Source of the DNA: Kalaharituber pfeilii | Taxonomy: Eukaryota; Ascomycota; Pezizomycetes; Pezizales; Pezizaceae | Length of the DNA stretch: 64,000 nt | Direction: 5' to 3' | Assembly: GCA_015179045.1 (NCBI GenBank) | Contig: WHUZ01000008.1 | Location: 124,001-188,000, forward strand | In this document: piece after piece, positions 24,443 through 35,202 of the stretch | Layout of the letters: each line of letters opens with the position of its first letter | Position numbering within the stretch: the stretch's first letter is position 1 | Program-made: the position numbers and the translations under genes | The notes under the pieces: model-generated | The model's database searches: none | Seen by the model: the letters and a program-made list of their open reading frames with translations, nothing else | What the model was told of the DNA's origin: nothing

Positions 24443-24574
24443 CTGTATCGGACGGTTCAATGGGACACACTAAATTTACATACAAGATTACCAACGCGCG
24501 CAACAGCCCTTTGCTTGAATTCTGAACGGATTTTGGCCTGAGGTTTAGCTGTCCCATTGAACCGTCCGACACAG
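24443..24574. mobile_element. 132-bp MITE with 25-bp TIRs and TA duplication
   Basis: CTGTATCGGACGGTTCAATG begins the left end. The right end 24,550-24,574 is its reverse complement with one mismatch over 25 bp. TA flanks both sides (24,441-24,442; 24,575-24,576). A second, worn copy is at 35,803-35,931. Ends and target fit a Tc1/mariner-derived MITE. Confidence 0.8.
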
Positions 24575-24576
24575 TA

Positions 24577-25008
24577 GGCCTCAGCCCGACCACAGCGTGC
24601 GCCGTTTTGCGAATACCTTAAACAATACCCAAATGAGTCCAGGCCTCCTCGTAGTGTTTGCCGCGTCTTATGTGCTGTTGACTAATTGGACTGCTTGAGC
24701 AAAACAAAAAAATCATTCCTGTGGCCATACCACGCCGCTGGGATCTTCATGTGACAAATGTGACCAGCGCCCTGCTGCGTGCGGCCAGAGGGATAGGCAA
24801 ACACCGTACGCAGGTGTAGAACTTGGGCGTCCAGCAAGCACCGAGACAAAACGAGAGTGCTCTAGTCGCACCGCCAATGTGCGACAAGAGTTTGTACTGT
24901 ACTGTACCTGCTCGGCCCACGTTACCAAAGCATACAAACTTGTAAACGCTACAGCCCCAGCCTTGCAGTCAGAGATGGCAGCTCTCGGCTGCAGAGGCGG
25001 GGTAGCAT
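24577..25008. other. no gene seen
   Basis: Contains a diverged version of the TTGACCAAGCAAAAAATCAT block seen at 2,910. No gene supported. Confidence 0.4.
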
Positions 25009-25400
25009 TAGGCATTAGGGATGATGGACCCTTGTACAGTAAGGTTTATCGTGTGCAGGCCAACCTCTAGTAATAACAATCTGACAATTGCAACGGCCAG
25101 GGGTCTTCTGGTGGGTGTGGAGTGATTGGCTCCATAGTAGTATTAGAGATGATGGTGCCGACGGGCCCTTGTAAGGTTTATCGTGTGCACACCAAATTCT
25201 GATAATGACGATCTGACAATTGCAACGGCCAGGGGTCTTCTGGTGGGTGTGGAGTGATTGGCTCCACAGTAGTATTAGAGATGATGGTGCCGACGGGCCC
25301 TTGTAAGGTTTATCGTGTGCACACCAAATTCTGATAATGACGATCTGACAATTGCAACGGCCAGGGGTTTCTGGTGGGGTGTGGAGCGATTGGCTCCAGT
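25009..25400. repeat. 132-bp tandem repeat, three copies
   Basis: AAGGTTTATCGTGTGCA recurs at 25,041, 25,173 and 25,305, exactly 132 bp apart. The last two units are nearly identical, the first more diverged. The 135-codon minus frame over it is a by-product, because 132 is a multiple of three. Confidence 0.9.
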
Positions 25401-26303
25401 TTTGTTGCCAAGTACATAACAACCAGCTCAGCGGGGGACGTTAATTTGGTGAGATGAATGCGCATATGTCAAGACCCAGATATGGTACTCTACTAGTACT
25501 CTCCTAAAACCTATACCGTAATGCTACCAACCTAGCCACTCTGCCAAAAAAAATTCCATCAGCGTTGCGGCTAATTTTATATATATGACCCTCACAATGA
25601 CAGTGTGTTTCCATATCGATAATTCTGCGAAACTGAATTACGGAAGACCGTTAAGGTCTTGTGATCAACGGTTCACTAAGACCGCAAGACGAACTTGCAA
25701 TAGTGACTGTAGATTGAAATATTACAAAATGATCAATTCGATGACGGCAAGGGAAAGAACTCTTGCATTTTGGAGCACATGGTTACCACCTTGCGCTGCG
25801 GTAAGATGACTCGGCCAAGGTAGTAATCCTGCTATCCTGGAGACGTTTTGAGGCAGCGGGTTCAGTCGGACAAGTTGCAAGCAAACTGGTAGAAAAAATT
25901 AATCATAAATGATCCACTGGCTAGTCCGTACCAATCGAGGAGAGTTAGCGTTCTTTTTAAGTTGCATATTCCACTTATTGGGACACAGCTTACCACCTTG
26001 CCTTGTGTAAGATGGCTCTGGCTAGGTAATTCTGCTATCCTGTAGACGTTCTGAATTGGCGTGTCAGTGGGACAGGATGCGCAGAAAAGTTAATTCGATA
26101 GCAATCGGAAGAGAGTTATAGGGAGCGTCCCTCAGGTCTTAAAGGAGGATGCATAAAGCAGCGCCAATATTAGTCTGGTTGCAACTTCATTTTCATAGCT
26201 TCCGCCGCTGCCCCAAACGGAAAACAGAACGTATCATGCCCTCAGGTGTTAGAGTGGCATGTATAAACAGGGTCATTGCCGTCCGAGTGCAACGTCGTAC
26301 CTC
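25401..26303. other. copy-4 upstream region with promoter repeats
   Basis: No gene seen. Matches 2,950-3,770 and 15,690-16,690, including two copies of the AAGATGRCTCKGCYA motif (about 25,803 and 26,010). Confidence 0.5.
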
Positions 26304-26313
26304 ATATATATAG
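26304..26313 (+). promoter_or_regulatory. TATA-like box of family-1 copy 4
   Basis: ATATATATAGGGATGGTATT, 127 nt before the ATG, matching copy 3. Confidence 0.42.
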
Positions 26314-26430
26314 GGATGGTATTCCATACAGCTTCGCACGAGATTCAACCCGATAGTTAAGCTTTCACGGTCTTACCTGCTACTTGCCCCAGAACTATCA
26401 AAACACTTCTACTCTGAATCTTTGCCCTCA

Positions 26431-27200
26431 ATGGAAGGTCGCATGATGCCATTTTGCGAGCCTGGGTCGCAGTTACTGTCAACTGCGCTCTTACCTCTCA
26501 CTTTCACAAATGCGACACTCATGTTCACCACTTCCATTCCTCTAGGTCCAAGCATGCAAGGGGCAAGTCAGTTTCTGATATTTCTTCCACCAGGGATTGA
26601 GCCATGGGGGATTATTTGCAGGTGACTATATACATAAATTTACAAGCAAGCCCACTTCCACTCTTTGGATACTAATATACAAGCAGGACGGTCCCAGGGG
26701 ATCCTGAAACCTTGTTGGACAACCTTCCAGCTGGGCTAGAGGACCAGCAGTTCCATGTGCGAGATATACACACTTGGAATTGCAACCAAGCACCACCATT
26801 AGTCAACACTTCATTTCCTGAATATGACCCAATTACCACCAGCAACACAATTGACAACTCGGTTTCCAACCATGTGTCTTCCGCAGTACCAGCACCCTGG
26901 AGCAACTATCTGCAAATCGTCAATCATCCCATGGGTGAATGCTTGCCTTATGGGAACAGGGACAGCACTGAAGAAATATTTAGCGGCATCATGGACCAAA
27001 GAGATATGGGTATGCACTTTAACAGCCAGAATGCTCAGTTAACCCCCAATGCCGTAGCCGCAGCTTCTCAACCATCTGAACTAATATTCTGGATGTCTCC
27101 CAATATTCCGCACAACTTTGTGCCTGCCCCATCTCTTCCGGAATATGATATCAGATTTGAAGAACCTGTCACTCTCACAGCCCCACCAACTCCTTACTGA
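26431..27200 (+). CDS. family 1A orphan protein, copy 4
   Basis: Unrecognised 235-residue protein. Exon 1 is 26,431-26,621, intron 26,622-26,683 (62 nt, TACTAAT branch site) and exon 2 26,684-27,200 (TGA). The acceptor is a tandem AAGCAG. Using the second AG (26,687) would drop one Ser and keep frame. The protein has QFLIFLPPGIEPWGI in exon 1 and PSLPEYDIRFEEP...APPTPY at the end, and is very close to copy 1. The 3' intron-like segment follows (donor near 27,211), and the exon-3-like segment after it is interrupted by a LINE insertion at 27,310. No lesion is seen within the coding exons. Confidence 0.6.
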
Positions 27201-27309
27201 ATGGCAGAAGGTATGTCTAGCCTCTAACACCAGTGATGGCATCATTTCTGTACTTTAAGTTGACTGACTGTTATTGAAGGCTCATGTCAGTACTTATAGG
27301 TCTTGCGTT

Positions 27310-27703
27310 TTTTTTTTTTTTTTTTTTTTTTACATCATGTAACCCCGCTTGCAGCGCCAAGCCATGGCAGGGTCCCTGGGCAAGCCCTCGAAGCCCGGAG
27401 ACAGGCTTAACAAACAAAGAAATTGCTATCTACTTCTAAAACCTGATTCCAGAAACCTCCGGACGGTTCTTCCGGTTTCTGCCTCAGGGAGGCTCCACTA
27501 TATATCTCCACCTCTCCCCCTCCCCTCTTCTCCACACCTTCGCAACGTAAAATTTTTTTCCCGACCCGGGTCGGTAAATCGCGCGGCGCACTAAAACCTG
27601 ATCCCGGAAAAGAACCTTTCCAACTCATCCCACTCCTCCCCATTCTCTGCCGTCCTTTTCCAGTTCTTCTCCATGTCCCCCCATTCTCTAAAGCCTTCTG
27701 GGC
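27310..27703 (-). mobile_element. 394-bp 5'-truncated LINE-B copy with an internal insertion
   Basis: T-run then tail B (AACCCCGCTTGCAGCGCCAA, CCATGGCAGGG) and 3' UTR resembling 36,080-36,290. TATAGGTCTTGCGTT is duplicated exactly (27,295-27,309; 27,704-27,718). Inside, CTAAAACCTGAT occurs at about 27,437 and 27,592 around about 145 bp of unrelated sequence, a nested insertion with its own 12-bp duplication. It splits the exon-3-like segment of family-1 copy 4. Confidence 0.8.
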
Positions 27704-27910
27704 TATAGGTCTTGCGTTGTAACCTCATCTCTGCATGTGAAAGCGTGCGTGGCTCAAGCATACCTATATTGCCAGGGTATTCAGGTTGGAATTGCATTGA
27801 ACTCCATTTTCCACAGCGTTATCTTAATACCCAGAGCATAGATCAGTGAAGGAATTTTGGGCCATTTTGCTATAGCTTTCATTCGTGCAATACTTTTGAG
27901 TGAGGGATAT

Positions 27911-28106
27911 CGATGGGCGGAAGACGGCAACTGATTCTCATACATTCGGGGACATTTCATCTGGGGACTTATTTTCACATTTTCGGGGGACAATTTCGGT
28001 GGGGGGTGGGGTGGGGGAAGACACTTTTTCCTATTTCCTCATCTATTCCCTTTGTACCTAACCTCGCCATAGCCCACTGGGCGGCACGCGAGTTAAAAAT
28101 GAAAAA
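27911..28106 (+). mobile_element. LINE-A 3' fragment, about 195 bp
   Basis: Ends with CTCGCCATAGCCCACTGGGC, GGCACGCGAG and a short A-rich end. GATAT precedes and follows it, and the flanking DNA joins smoothly when compared with 17,880-17,890. The poly-A is decayed. Confidence 0.6.
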
Positions 28107-29379
28107 GATATTGGGCTGAACGAAATGATAAAGTCAACGTAGAATAGGAATAGCATTTTACCAGGATACTGCGCAGTTCATGTGGTCTAGAAAATGGCCT
28201 CCAAAAATTCACAAACTTGTTCACTTGAATTTAGATTCTAGTCCAAAGCATCTAGATACATGTATAAACTTACTCCATATCTTAGTTAGAAACTCAAAAA
28301 TTATTATTGTGGAGGATATTTGAATGTACTAGTAACATAAATCTAAATGCCTTTTCGAAGCAAACTGTATAGTAACTCATGGTTACCTCGAGAATATTGA
28401 CGAATCAGCTGCTGTCTCGCATTCTGGCTTCTACATGGGGCTACAGAGCGCAAAAAATGTACATTGATGTGGGATCCCAGAGTACTTAGTTCAACTGGCA
28501 CTAGTAGAGGTAGCACTAGCACCCTGTACCCTGAACTTTAAAAGCTTTAATGTGACACGAATTCACACCTTTATCCCACAGCCGATATATTCATCTCAAT
28601 TTTGACATCGGCGGATTGGATTTTGGCCCAAACAGGAAATCGATATACGGTTATGAGGTACTTTTGCTTAACAAGACTAGCTTAGCAGGCTGCATCTGGG
28701 CATTTCTGCTGGCACTCAAGTTCTAATATGCAAGGACTTACCGAAGTTCTCATCATAGTACCACGAACAGATTCAGAAGCATAATGTCCAGACAGAAAAG
28801 TTACAACGTACCAAGGTTGCGATAACCTTCAAAATGCGCTGTGCTCTTGCTTGCTTTCACGAATCGATTCTCACACCTGCTGTGAAACAAGTATAAGCGG
28901 CTCAAAAGTTGTCAAGAGCAAGAAACATCTGCCTTACGACAGCCCTTAAATGCCCCGCCCCAGCCATTGCCTGCATATGATGTCATTTTAAGCAGACTAC
29001 AGGATCCTCATTCGTCGCAAAGGTGCAGGAGATTTACGCTAGTCGATGTACTGTACAGCCAACTGAATGTATGACTACATTACACCCCTGAAACTCTGCA
29101 AAACCCAGCTCTACTACTCCGAATCCGCCTTACCCAACAGACACTAGGGAGTGCGACAGGGGGCTAAAGCTACCAGAAGTTTTGGGTCTATGTGCGTATG
29201 ATACGTATGTATTCGGACGCCTGACTAACGTAGCGCATTCCAAATACTTTTGGAACTGGCGAGTATGTCTTGGGTGTCTGCTTAGTCTCGATTGGATTTA
29301 TTTTTAGTATTTCCCCCCCCCCCCCTACATCCAGGCTCCAGATGAACGGGTCAGGTTAAGCTTTTACCTATCTACGCTA
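28107..29379. other. copy-4 3' flank, no gene seen
   Basis: Matches 4,980-5,850 and 17,900-19,640. A C11 run lies near 29,316. GTATTCGGACGCC near 29,208 and CCAAATACTTTTGG near 29,250 resemble Tc1-like end motifs, but no element could be outlined. Confidence 0.45.
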
Positions 29380-29445
29380 CGTACAATCTGAACACCAGAC
29401 GTGACCCTCCGGCCCTGCGGCTATCCCGAATCAAGGCTGGATAAC

Positions 29446-29450
29446 CATTC
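29446..29450. repeat. Copia-1 target-site duplication, left
   Basis: CATTC, repeated at 33,894-33,898 directly after the other LTR. Confidence 0.92.
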
Positions 29451-29713
29451 TGTAAAGTTCACGCTGCTATGACAGGAATAATACTGCATTCAATAGCAAC
29501 TATCCGTGTTCGACATAATGATAATAAAAAACAGAATGAGAAGTCAACCCATACATATACCCGCACACTGGCTGAAGGCCCCTCCCCACAGTTCTCCCTA
29601 TCGGTCCAACCATCCCTCCGTCGCACTCACAAACCATCCGACGGCACAACAATTCCTCCGACCCGCATAAGCCTCATGCATGGGCGAGGGGCTAGATTAA
29701 CGTTTCTCCAACA
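29451..29713 (-). repeat. Copia-1 3' LTR
   Basis: 263 bp, TGTAAAGTTC...CTCCAACA on the plus strand. Base-for-base the same as 33,631-33,893 by eye. The 86-codon plus-strand frame in each copy is an LTR artefact. Confidence 0.95.
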
Positions 29714-29726
29714 CCCCCCCGTGATC
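29714..29726 (-). promoter_or_regulatory. Copia-1 polypurine tract
   Basis: On the minus strand GATCACGGGGGGG abuts the 3' LTR, the usual place and composition of the plus-strand primer. Confidence 0.6.
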
Positions 29727-29827
29727 TAGCGCCTCATCTCTTCCCCAGTGCATTTCCATTCCCATAATCCCCATCCATGGTGATACCCAATCATTCCAAC
29801 ATGGCGATACCCACTCATTCCTACAGT

Positions 29828-32041
29828 CTAGTCCATCATTCCACACTTCTTCCTCAAATATAAGAACCTCGCTCCTGTGACAGGTTTGGTTAGCATATCA
29901 GCAGGATTCTCCTTCCCCTCCACCCATTCCACGGTCAGCTCCCCCTTCTCAACGCATTCCCGCACGAAGTGGTAACGCCTTCGTATGTGCTTTGTCCTTT
30001 TGTGGAAATCCGGGTGCTTGGCTAACTTTGCGGCCCCTTCACAGTGCGTGACCAGCACCGGCTGGCACTGGTGGTAACCCATAAATTCCAAAACCTTGCC
30101 GAACCACAACCCCGATTGTGCGGCAGAGGACAAGGCCACATATTCCGATTCTGTTGATGACAGCACTATATTGGGCTGTTTTTCTGCTGTCCATCCAAGG
30201 GGTGATTTCCCGGTCATGACCACTATCCCAGTGGTGGGCTTCTCCTCTAAGTTTTCTTCTCCCGCGTCACAGAACACTTTGATGGTGGGATCCAAAGCCT
30301 GGAGCACAATACCTCTGTTGGCTGTCATTGTGAGATAGCTGATCAATTGTTCCGCTCTCCTTTCGTCTTTGCCTTCAGACTCGTCAAGCAGGAGTCTTGT
30401 TGTGAATGCTACCAGCAGATCATCCACATGGATACAGATCATCCCTGAGGCCGTGAGATACAGGCCTGGGTCGTCCGGGCACCTGTGAAATCCAAGTTCT
30501 GTGAGGATCCGATGGATGAGTTGATTCCAATTGTGGGCTGCCTGCTTGAGTCCGTACAGTGCCTTTTTCAGCCTCCATGCTCTGTCCCCTGTAGCATGCT
30601 GGTCCTTCACATATATTTCTTCATCCAATGGCCCATTAAGGAATGCAGACTCCACGTCAAACTGTTCCACTACCATCTCTCTTCGCAGAGCTTCACAGAT
30701 CACCAGCCTCCGCGACTCCTCCCGACAGACCGGCGCGTATGTCTCTGTAAAATCGATTCCTGGCCGTTGGGTAAAGCCGCGAGCGGTTAACCGAGCTTTA
30801 TACCTCTTGGGGTCGTCTGGCGCTTTCTCTTCCTTCTCCTTCAATACCCATTTCGTATCTACTGCCTTCTTTCCAGCTGGCACATCATCTACCCAATCAA
30901 ATACTTCAAGCTTCTTCAGCTGTTCGAGCTCCCTGTTTATCGCCAGTTCCCATTTCGACGCCTCCAGACTCTCCAGTGCTTCGGTTACAGTAATATGTGC
31001 CTCATGCACATACCCTGGGTCTTCGTCCAGTCTCACCCTGGAATCAGTTCCTTTGTTTAATCTTGCAGATCGCCGCAGCTGTGGTTGGCTCGGCTCCGCT
31101 GCCTCCTGAAACAACTGCCTTTCAGCGGCTCGTGCCGCTATGGCTTCCGGGAATGTGCTTCCGTAGCTTGTCCATCCTCCATCCAGAAATGACGGAGAGC
31201 CATTCTTTCTTATTTCTGGCTCAACATGAGGAAGTGACGGAGGGCTCTTTCTTGTTTCTGGCTCAGCATGAGGTTCTGGTGTAGTTGGTCTGGACTCTGG
31301 ATTTGGAAAACTGCCTGGTATGAGCTGGCTCTGCTCTTCTTGTCGTTGATTCTCTGGTTGGGATAGTACTGCATTCTTATCTATGGTGATTTCTATTGGA
31401 TTACTCCTTGGGTCTCTCCTTCGTGGATTCTTCGCAGTAGTTATCCTATTGTTTGCTAGAAGCACTCGGTAGATCCCATGAGTAAGAGAAGGTGTGAGTA
31501 TTCTGGCTGCTATGGCACGTTCTGATAGTTTTCCTTCGTTGTATGTATGTGCATATACAGGTTCTCCGAATGCTCGAAAGGTCGACCGTTCTTCTTGAAT
31601 GTTGGTTCCAGGTCGGGCTATCTCCAGCGGGGCCTTTCCTCCCAAGGTGATGTGTGGCAGCCTATTTTTCACAAACACTACATATTCCATTGCATATGGC
31701 CAGAGGTTTTTCGGGAGACCACTTCCGAACAGATTGTTTCGGATCATCGAGGCTATGGTGCGGTTGGTTCTTTCTGGTACTGCATTGGTCTGACTGTGAT
31801 GGGCTACAGTTGGTCGTATAGTTGTTCCCCTTTTTGACGCCCATTCCTTGGTCTCATTCGAATAATATTCTCCGCCGAAATCGGTCCTTATTTCTTTAAC
31901 AGGCCGTCCGAAGGCTCGTTCGAACTGCTCAACCATCTCTCGAAATGCCTTACCAGCTTCAGATTTTGTGCCTGTTGCTCGTGCCAATGTGATCCGGGAG
32001 TAATCATCAACTAAGGTAACGAAGTATCTCTTATGTCCCAC
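29828..32041 (-). pseudogene. Copia-1 integrase core, reverse transcriptase and RNase H
   Basis: 737 codons. In order: integrase core (second Asp in IRTDFGGEY, Glu in VPERTN; the first Asp lies in the frameshifted overlap upstream), a GAG-pre/linker with SPPSLP-type repeats, RT (FDVESAFLNG, YGLKQA, HVDDLL) and RNase H (FCDAGE, STESEYVAL, KRTKHI). RT jumps from LLLDE straight to a stretch ending MTANRG near 30,380: the roughly 130 residues usually found between the HVDD box and RNase H are missing in frame. RNase H has CEG where CDN is usual. The enzyme set is probably inactive. Normally this frame would be fused to gag-protease as one polyprotein. Confidence 0.9.
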
Positions 32042-33534
32042 GCCTTCGGTTGGGTAAGGCCCACATACATCAGAGTGAACAAGCTCTCCACTTCTTTTGT
32101 TCGAATCTTATTAAATTGGGAGGCTGCCATTGGTTTCATCGTGCTACCTTTCATGCAAGCATCGCATTCCTCGCGCGGTCGACGTAGGAGGGAGGGGGGA
32201 GCTTCTGGGATAAGTCGAAATGAGGAGAGGGGGAAGTGCCCATATCTTTCATGCCATTCACGTTCTAGTGACATCGCCTCATTCTTTTCAAGTTGAATGA
32301 TTCTGAACTTTCCCTGCTTAACAATGCGAGTCACTTTCCCATCCTGTGTGATGGTTCCCTCTCCATTCTGCATTCTTATGTCTGCACCGGCGTCCTCTAA
32401 TGCTCCCCAGCTGATTACCTTTCTTGGGCAGGTTGGAATGGCGAGGACGTCGGGCAGGACGAGGTTGCCGACTTTTACCGTTCCTTTATGTGTGGACAGT
32501 GCCGTACCTGATGCTCCTTTTATTTGCTCATGCCATTCCTGAGGATCAATGAGGTCGTTTACATCATATGTAACATGGGTGGTCGCCGCACAATCCACGT
32601 TCCACGCAGAGGATCTGCTGGTGGATTGAGATAACATGAATAAGAACTTCACCTCTCTTTCCTCTTCTTCTTTTCTTTCCTCCTCTTCCATTACAAGAGC
32701 CTCTTTAGTTTGCTTGTTCTTATATCTGCAGTCCTTTTCGTCATGGTTTGTTCCTGGATACCCGGCTCGTTTACAGTGCCAGCATCGTACTTTCTTTTTG
32801 GATTCCTGAGTGATAGTGAGGGCCGCCTGAGGGTCTATTGTTATTTCGTCTTTGGATGATCTTGTCCGGGGTGTTACTTCTTTCAACCTCATTACCACAC
32901 TGGCGTAGGTGGGCTTGTCTTCTTTTGAGGTGATATTATCAATGATATTCTGATAAGGTTGCATGCGTGGTAACGAGGCTAGCAGCATTGTCGCTTTCCA
33001 ACCATCGCTTTGACAAAAAGGATGAATTCCTGCCGCAAGTGATGATGTGACTGTGGATCCTGTGCTGGCGGATTGCGCAAGTTTGAGCCATCGGCGTTCG
33101 AATTCCGTGATATGGTCGGAAAGGGAGTCTTTTCTGTCATCGAACTTTAAGTGGGTTACATTCATGAGAAGTGAGGACAGGTGAATTCTGGTTTGTCCTT
33201 CATAATTGTCCTTCAAAATTTTCCATGCCTCGGCCGCATTTGGAGCTGCCCTGATTTTCAGCTGTGCTTCTTTCTCGCAGCTATCCATTAAGTAGTCGAG
33301 GGCTTTATCTGACTTATCGTCCCAATCTGTTGCTCCAGACGATGGCCTGGGTGTAGTCCCGTCTACTATCTCCAATAGTCTCTGGCGGCGAAGTTGCCTT
33401 TGAGCTTCCACTACCCAGGCTGGGTAGTCATTTTCGTCCCTTAGTTTTTCCGATATGCGCGGTGTGATTTTCAATATGGTGGCCAGGTCTGCAGATCCGG
33501 CTTGCTGGGGTGCGCTCGTGCCTTCTTTCGCCAT
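32011..33534 (-). pseudogene. Copia-1 gag, protease and integrase zinc-binding domain
   Basis: 507 codons from ATG. N-terminal gag (residues 1-230), a zinc knuckle with unusual spacing CWHC-x9-H-x4-C near 255-275, protease region near 310 where the usual DSGA is DCAA, then the integrase HHCC domain (WHERYGH...CDAC). The frame then diverges: the peptide after EVES is nonsense, while the minus-1 frame encodes ELVHSDVCGPYP and runs into the pol frame. One missing A in the ACAAAAG tract (plus 32,095-32,098) explains it. An assembly homopolymer error is possible, as is true programmed shifting, though no classic slippery site with structure is evident. Confidence 0.88.
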
Positions 33535-33612
33535 GATGCTTGTTTTGCTTCCTTGGTATATCCTGAAATCCTGGTCTGGTGGCGTCGGTGGCAGATCTTA
33601 GATTTCTTTTTT

Positions 33613-33630
33613 CTCGATGTGTTGCTACCA
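33613..33630 (-). other. Copia-1 primer-binding site
   Basis: Directly inside the 5' LTR the minus strand reads TGGTAGCAACACATCGAG. TGGTAGC can pair with the 3' CCA end of an initiator tRNA-Met of the GCTACCA type. Confidence 0.55.
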
Positions 33631-33893
33631 TGTAAAGTTCACGCTGCTATGACAGGAATAATACTGCATTCAATAGCAACTATCCGTGTTCGACATAATG
33701 ATAATAAAAAACAGAATGAGAAGTCAACCCATACATATACCCGCACACTGGCTGAAGGCCCCTCCCCACAGTTCTCCCTATCGGTCCAACCATCCCTCCG
33801 TCGCACTCACAAACCATCCGACGGCACAACAATTCCTCCGACCCGCATAAGCCTCATGCATGGGCGAGGGGCTAGATTAACGTTTCTCCAACA
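33631..33893 (-). repeat. Copia-1 5' LTR
   Basis: 263 bp, same as the 3' LTR, followed by CATTC (33,894-33,898). Confidence 0.95.
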
Positions 33894-33898
33894 CATTC

Positions 33899-34269
33899 CT
33901 CGACTGGGTTGCCCTCTACTCCTTCTCTAGATCCATCCTAGCACTTAGTTCCCCATCCTCATCCCTTTTCGCTTGGATCTCTCCATTTCCCTGCATTTGA
34001 ACACCACCTGTTCTGCACTCCACGCCTCCCCACATCTGCACCGTGAGTTGCATGGGACTATACTTAGGCTCTTTCTTTTTTCCCCATTATAACCACATCA
34101 TCCCGCTTACAGCTGTTAGTCATGGGAGGATCCCGGGACCGACGGCTTTATGAACAGAAGACATCCACTTGCAAACAAGCCTATAACTACATACATCAAC
34201 TCCCAGCCAAAGTGGAGTAAGTAGAAACCGGAAGCCAATCCCCCGAAAAAACGAAGCGAAAATACAAAA

Positions 34270-34310
<41 letters not shown>

Positions 34311-34680
34311 GAGCTGTTATATCCATTTCCTCCACTTCGCTGCTATTTCCCTTTTAGTCCAACTTCGAATCTTCTCTGTCGCAAATTATAGAGACACGAG
34401 TCGGACCATTTTCCTGATAACTTTACCCTCAGCGGTTGACTATCAGGTTCCACACCTCCTTTCCTCGGTAGATCACAATCAAACTAGCGCCAGTCCTTTT
34501 CCCCCCACTTTTCTTTCTCAACCACCTTGTCGGAACTATCTGTTCCATCCAAGGGGTCACCTTTTCCATCCAATCTCTTCCTTTTTCAAGAGTCTTTCTT
34601 ACTGCTTTACCATATACCACAATTTTGCATAGTCAAATTTGTGGAAATCTTTGATTCTGAGATGGTGCCGGTTTCGGAGA
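33899..34680 (-). mobile_element. LINE relic, Unit III part
   Basis: CTCGACTGGGTTGCCCTCTA onward matches the C-terminal LINE-B RNase H region (compare 49,702-49,870) and continues the relic broken at 29,445 by Copia-1. 34,429-34,620 (minus) is an ORF1-like fragment with KVTPWME...PTRW...SLIVIY. A 45-nt A-run at 34,265-34,309 and tail-B-like DNA at 34,100 show repeated LINE insertion here. Confidence 0.55.
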
Positions 34681-35099
34681 TAGTGTTGTAAGCTTGTTTT
34701 CCTTTGTTGTTTGGATTTATATAAATGCCTTAGGGGATAGGAAGAGTTGTCTCAGGTTTTCAGTTGGGAAGTGGTGGATGTTTTTCGGCTTTTCGGTGGT
34801 GGGGGGGTGAAGGACCGTTAGACTTCCTGTGTGTAGGGTGGGGATGTGGTTATGATTCTGGTCTGGTGTCTGGTTCGGTTTTCACGCATATATTGTAAAA
34901 TCTCTTCTTTTCTGCCTTCTAGCACATCTCCGGTGGCTTACGAGACTACTACGGTGGATAAGGGCTTTTCCAGAGAAATTTGCAGTGGTCCGTAAAGAAA
35001 GGTGGGACTCTTCAACAGCAGTGACATCCTTTTGAGGGCTACCATCAGTTGACTCCTTTGCCTATGCTTTCGCATGGTAATTAATTAGGGTCGATTTAC
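34681..35099. other. repeat block, no gene seen
   Basis: Matches 6,500-6,790 and 20,380-20,850 (GGTTTTCAGTTGGGAAGTGG). It probably corresponds to intron or downstream DNA of family 3. Confidence 0.4.
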
Positions 35100-35202
35100 C
35101 TTTTAGAATTAATGACATCTCTTTCCCATCAATTCTTGTGATTAGCTGCAGTTCGGGTGTGCTGGTAAAGAAACCCGCGGTGTCCCTCCACTCGGTGTTC
35201 AT
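35100..35202 (-). CDS. family 3 first exon, copy 3 (partial gene)
   Basis: ATG at 35,200-35,202, 34 codons plus one base, ending at GTAAAT. The peptide contains TPELQLITRIDGKEMS. It aligns along its length with the 20.9 kb and 6.85 kb copies. Downstream exons were not found with confidence, so this is a candidate exon only. Confidence 0.35.

Larger units (their letters stand above)
29451..33893 (-). mobile_element. Copia-1, LTR retrotransposon, recent but defective
   Basis: Complete Ty1/copia structure on the minus strand: 263-bp LTRs (29,451-29,713 and 33,631-33,893) that look identical, 5-bp CATTC duplication, TG...CA ends, primer site, gag-protease, integrase, reverse transcriptase, RNase H and a G-rich polypurine tract. 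The order protease-integrase-RT-RNase H defines copia. Identical LTRs mean very recent insertion, yet a frameshift before the integrase core and an in-frame deletion in RT make it non-autonomous. It sits inside the LINE relic of Unit III: the sequence on its two sides reads continuously as LINE 3' coding DNA. Confidence 0.95.

Noticed and set aside
25015..25422. 135-codon repetitive minus frame
   Set aside because: Consequence of a 132-bp tandem repeat whose length is a multiple of three.
29469..29729. 86-codon plus-strand frame, also at 33,502-33,930
   Set aside because: It lies in the two Copia-1 LTRs. The duplicate is an LTR artefact, not a gene pair.
30531..31109. 192-codon plus-strand frame
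   Set aside because: Opposite strand of Copia-1 pol; Ser-rich shadow with no domain.
34265..34309. long A-run considered as a transcription end
   Set aside because: It is the poly-A of a LINE insertion; similar runs occur at every LINE tail in the window.
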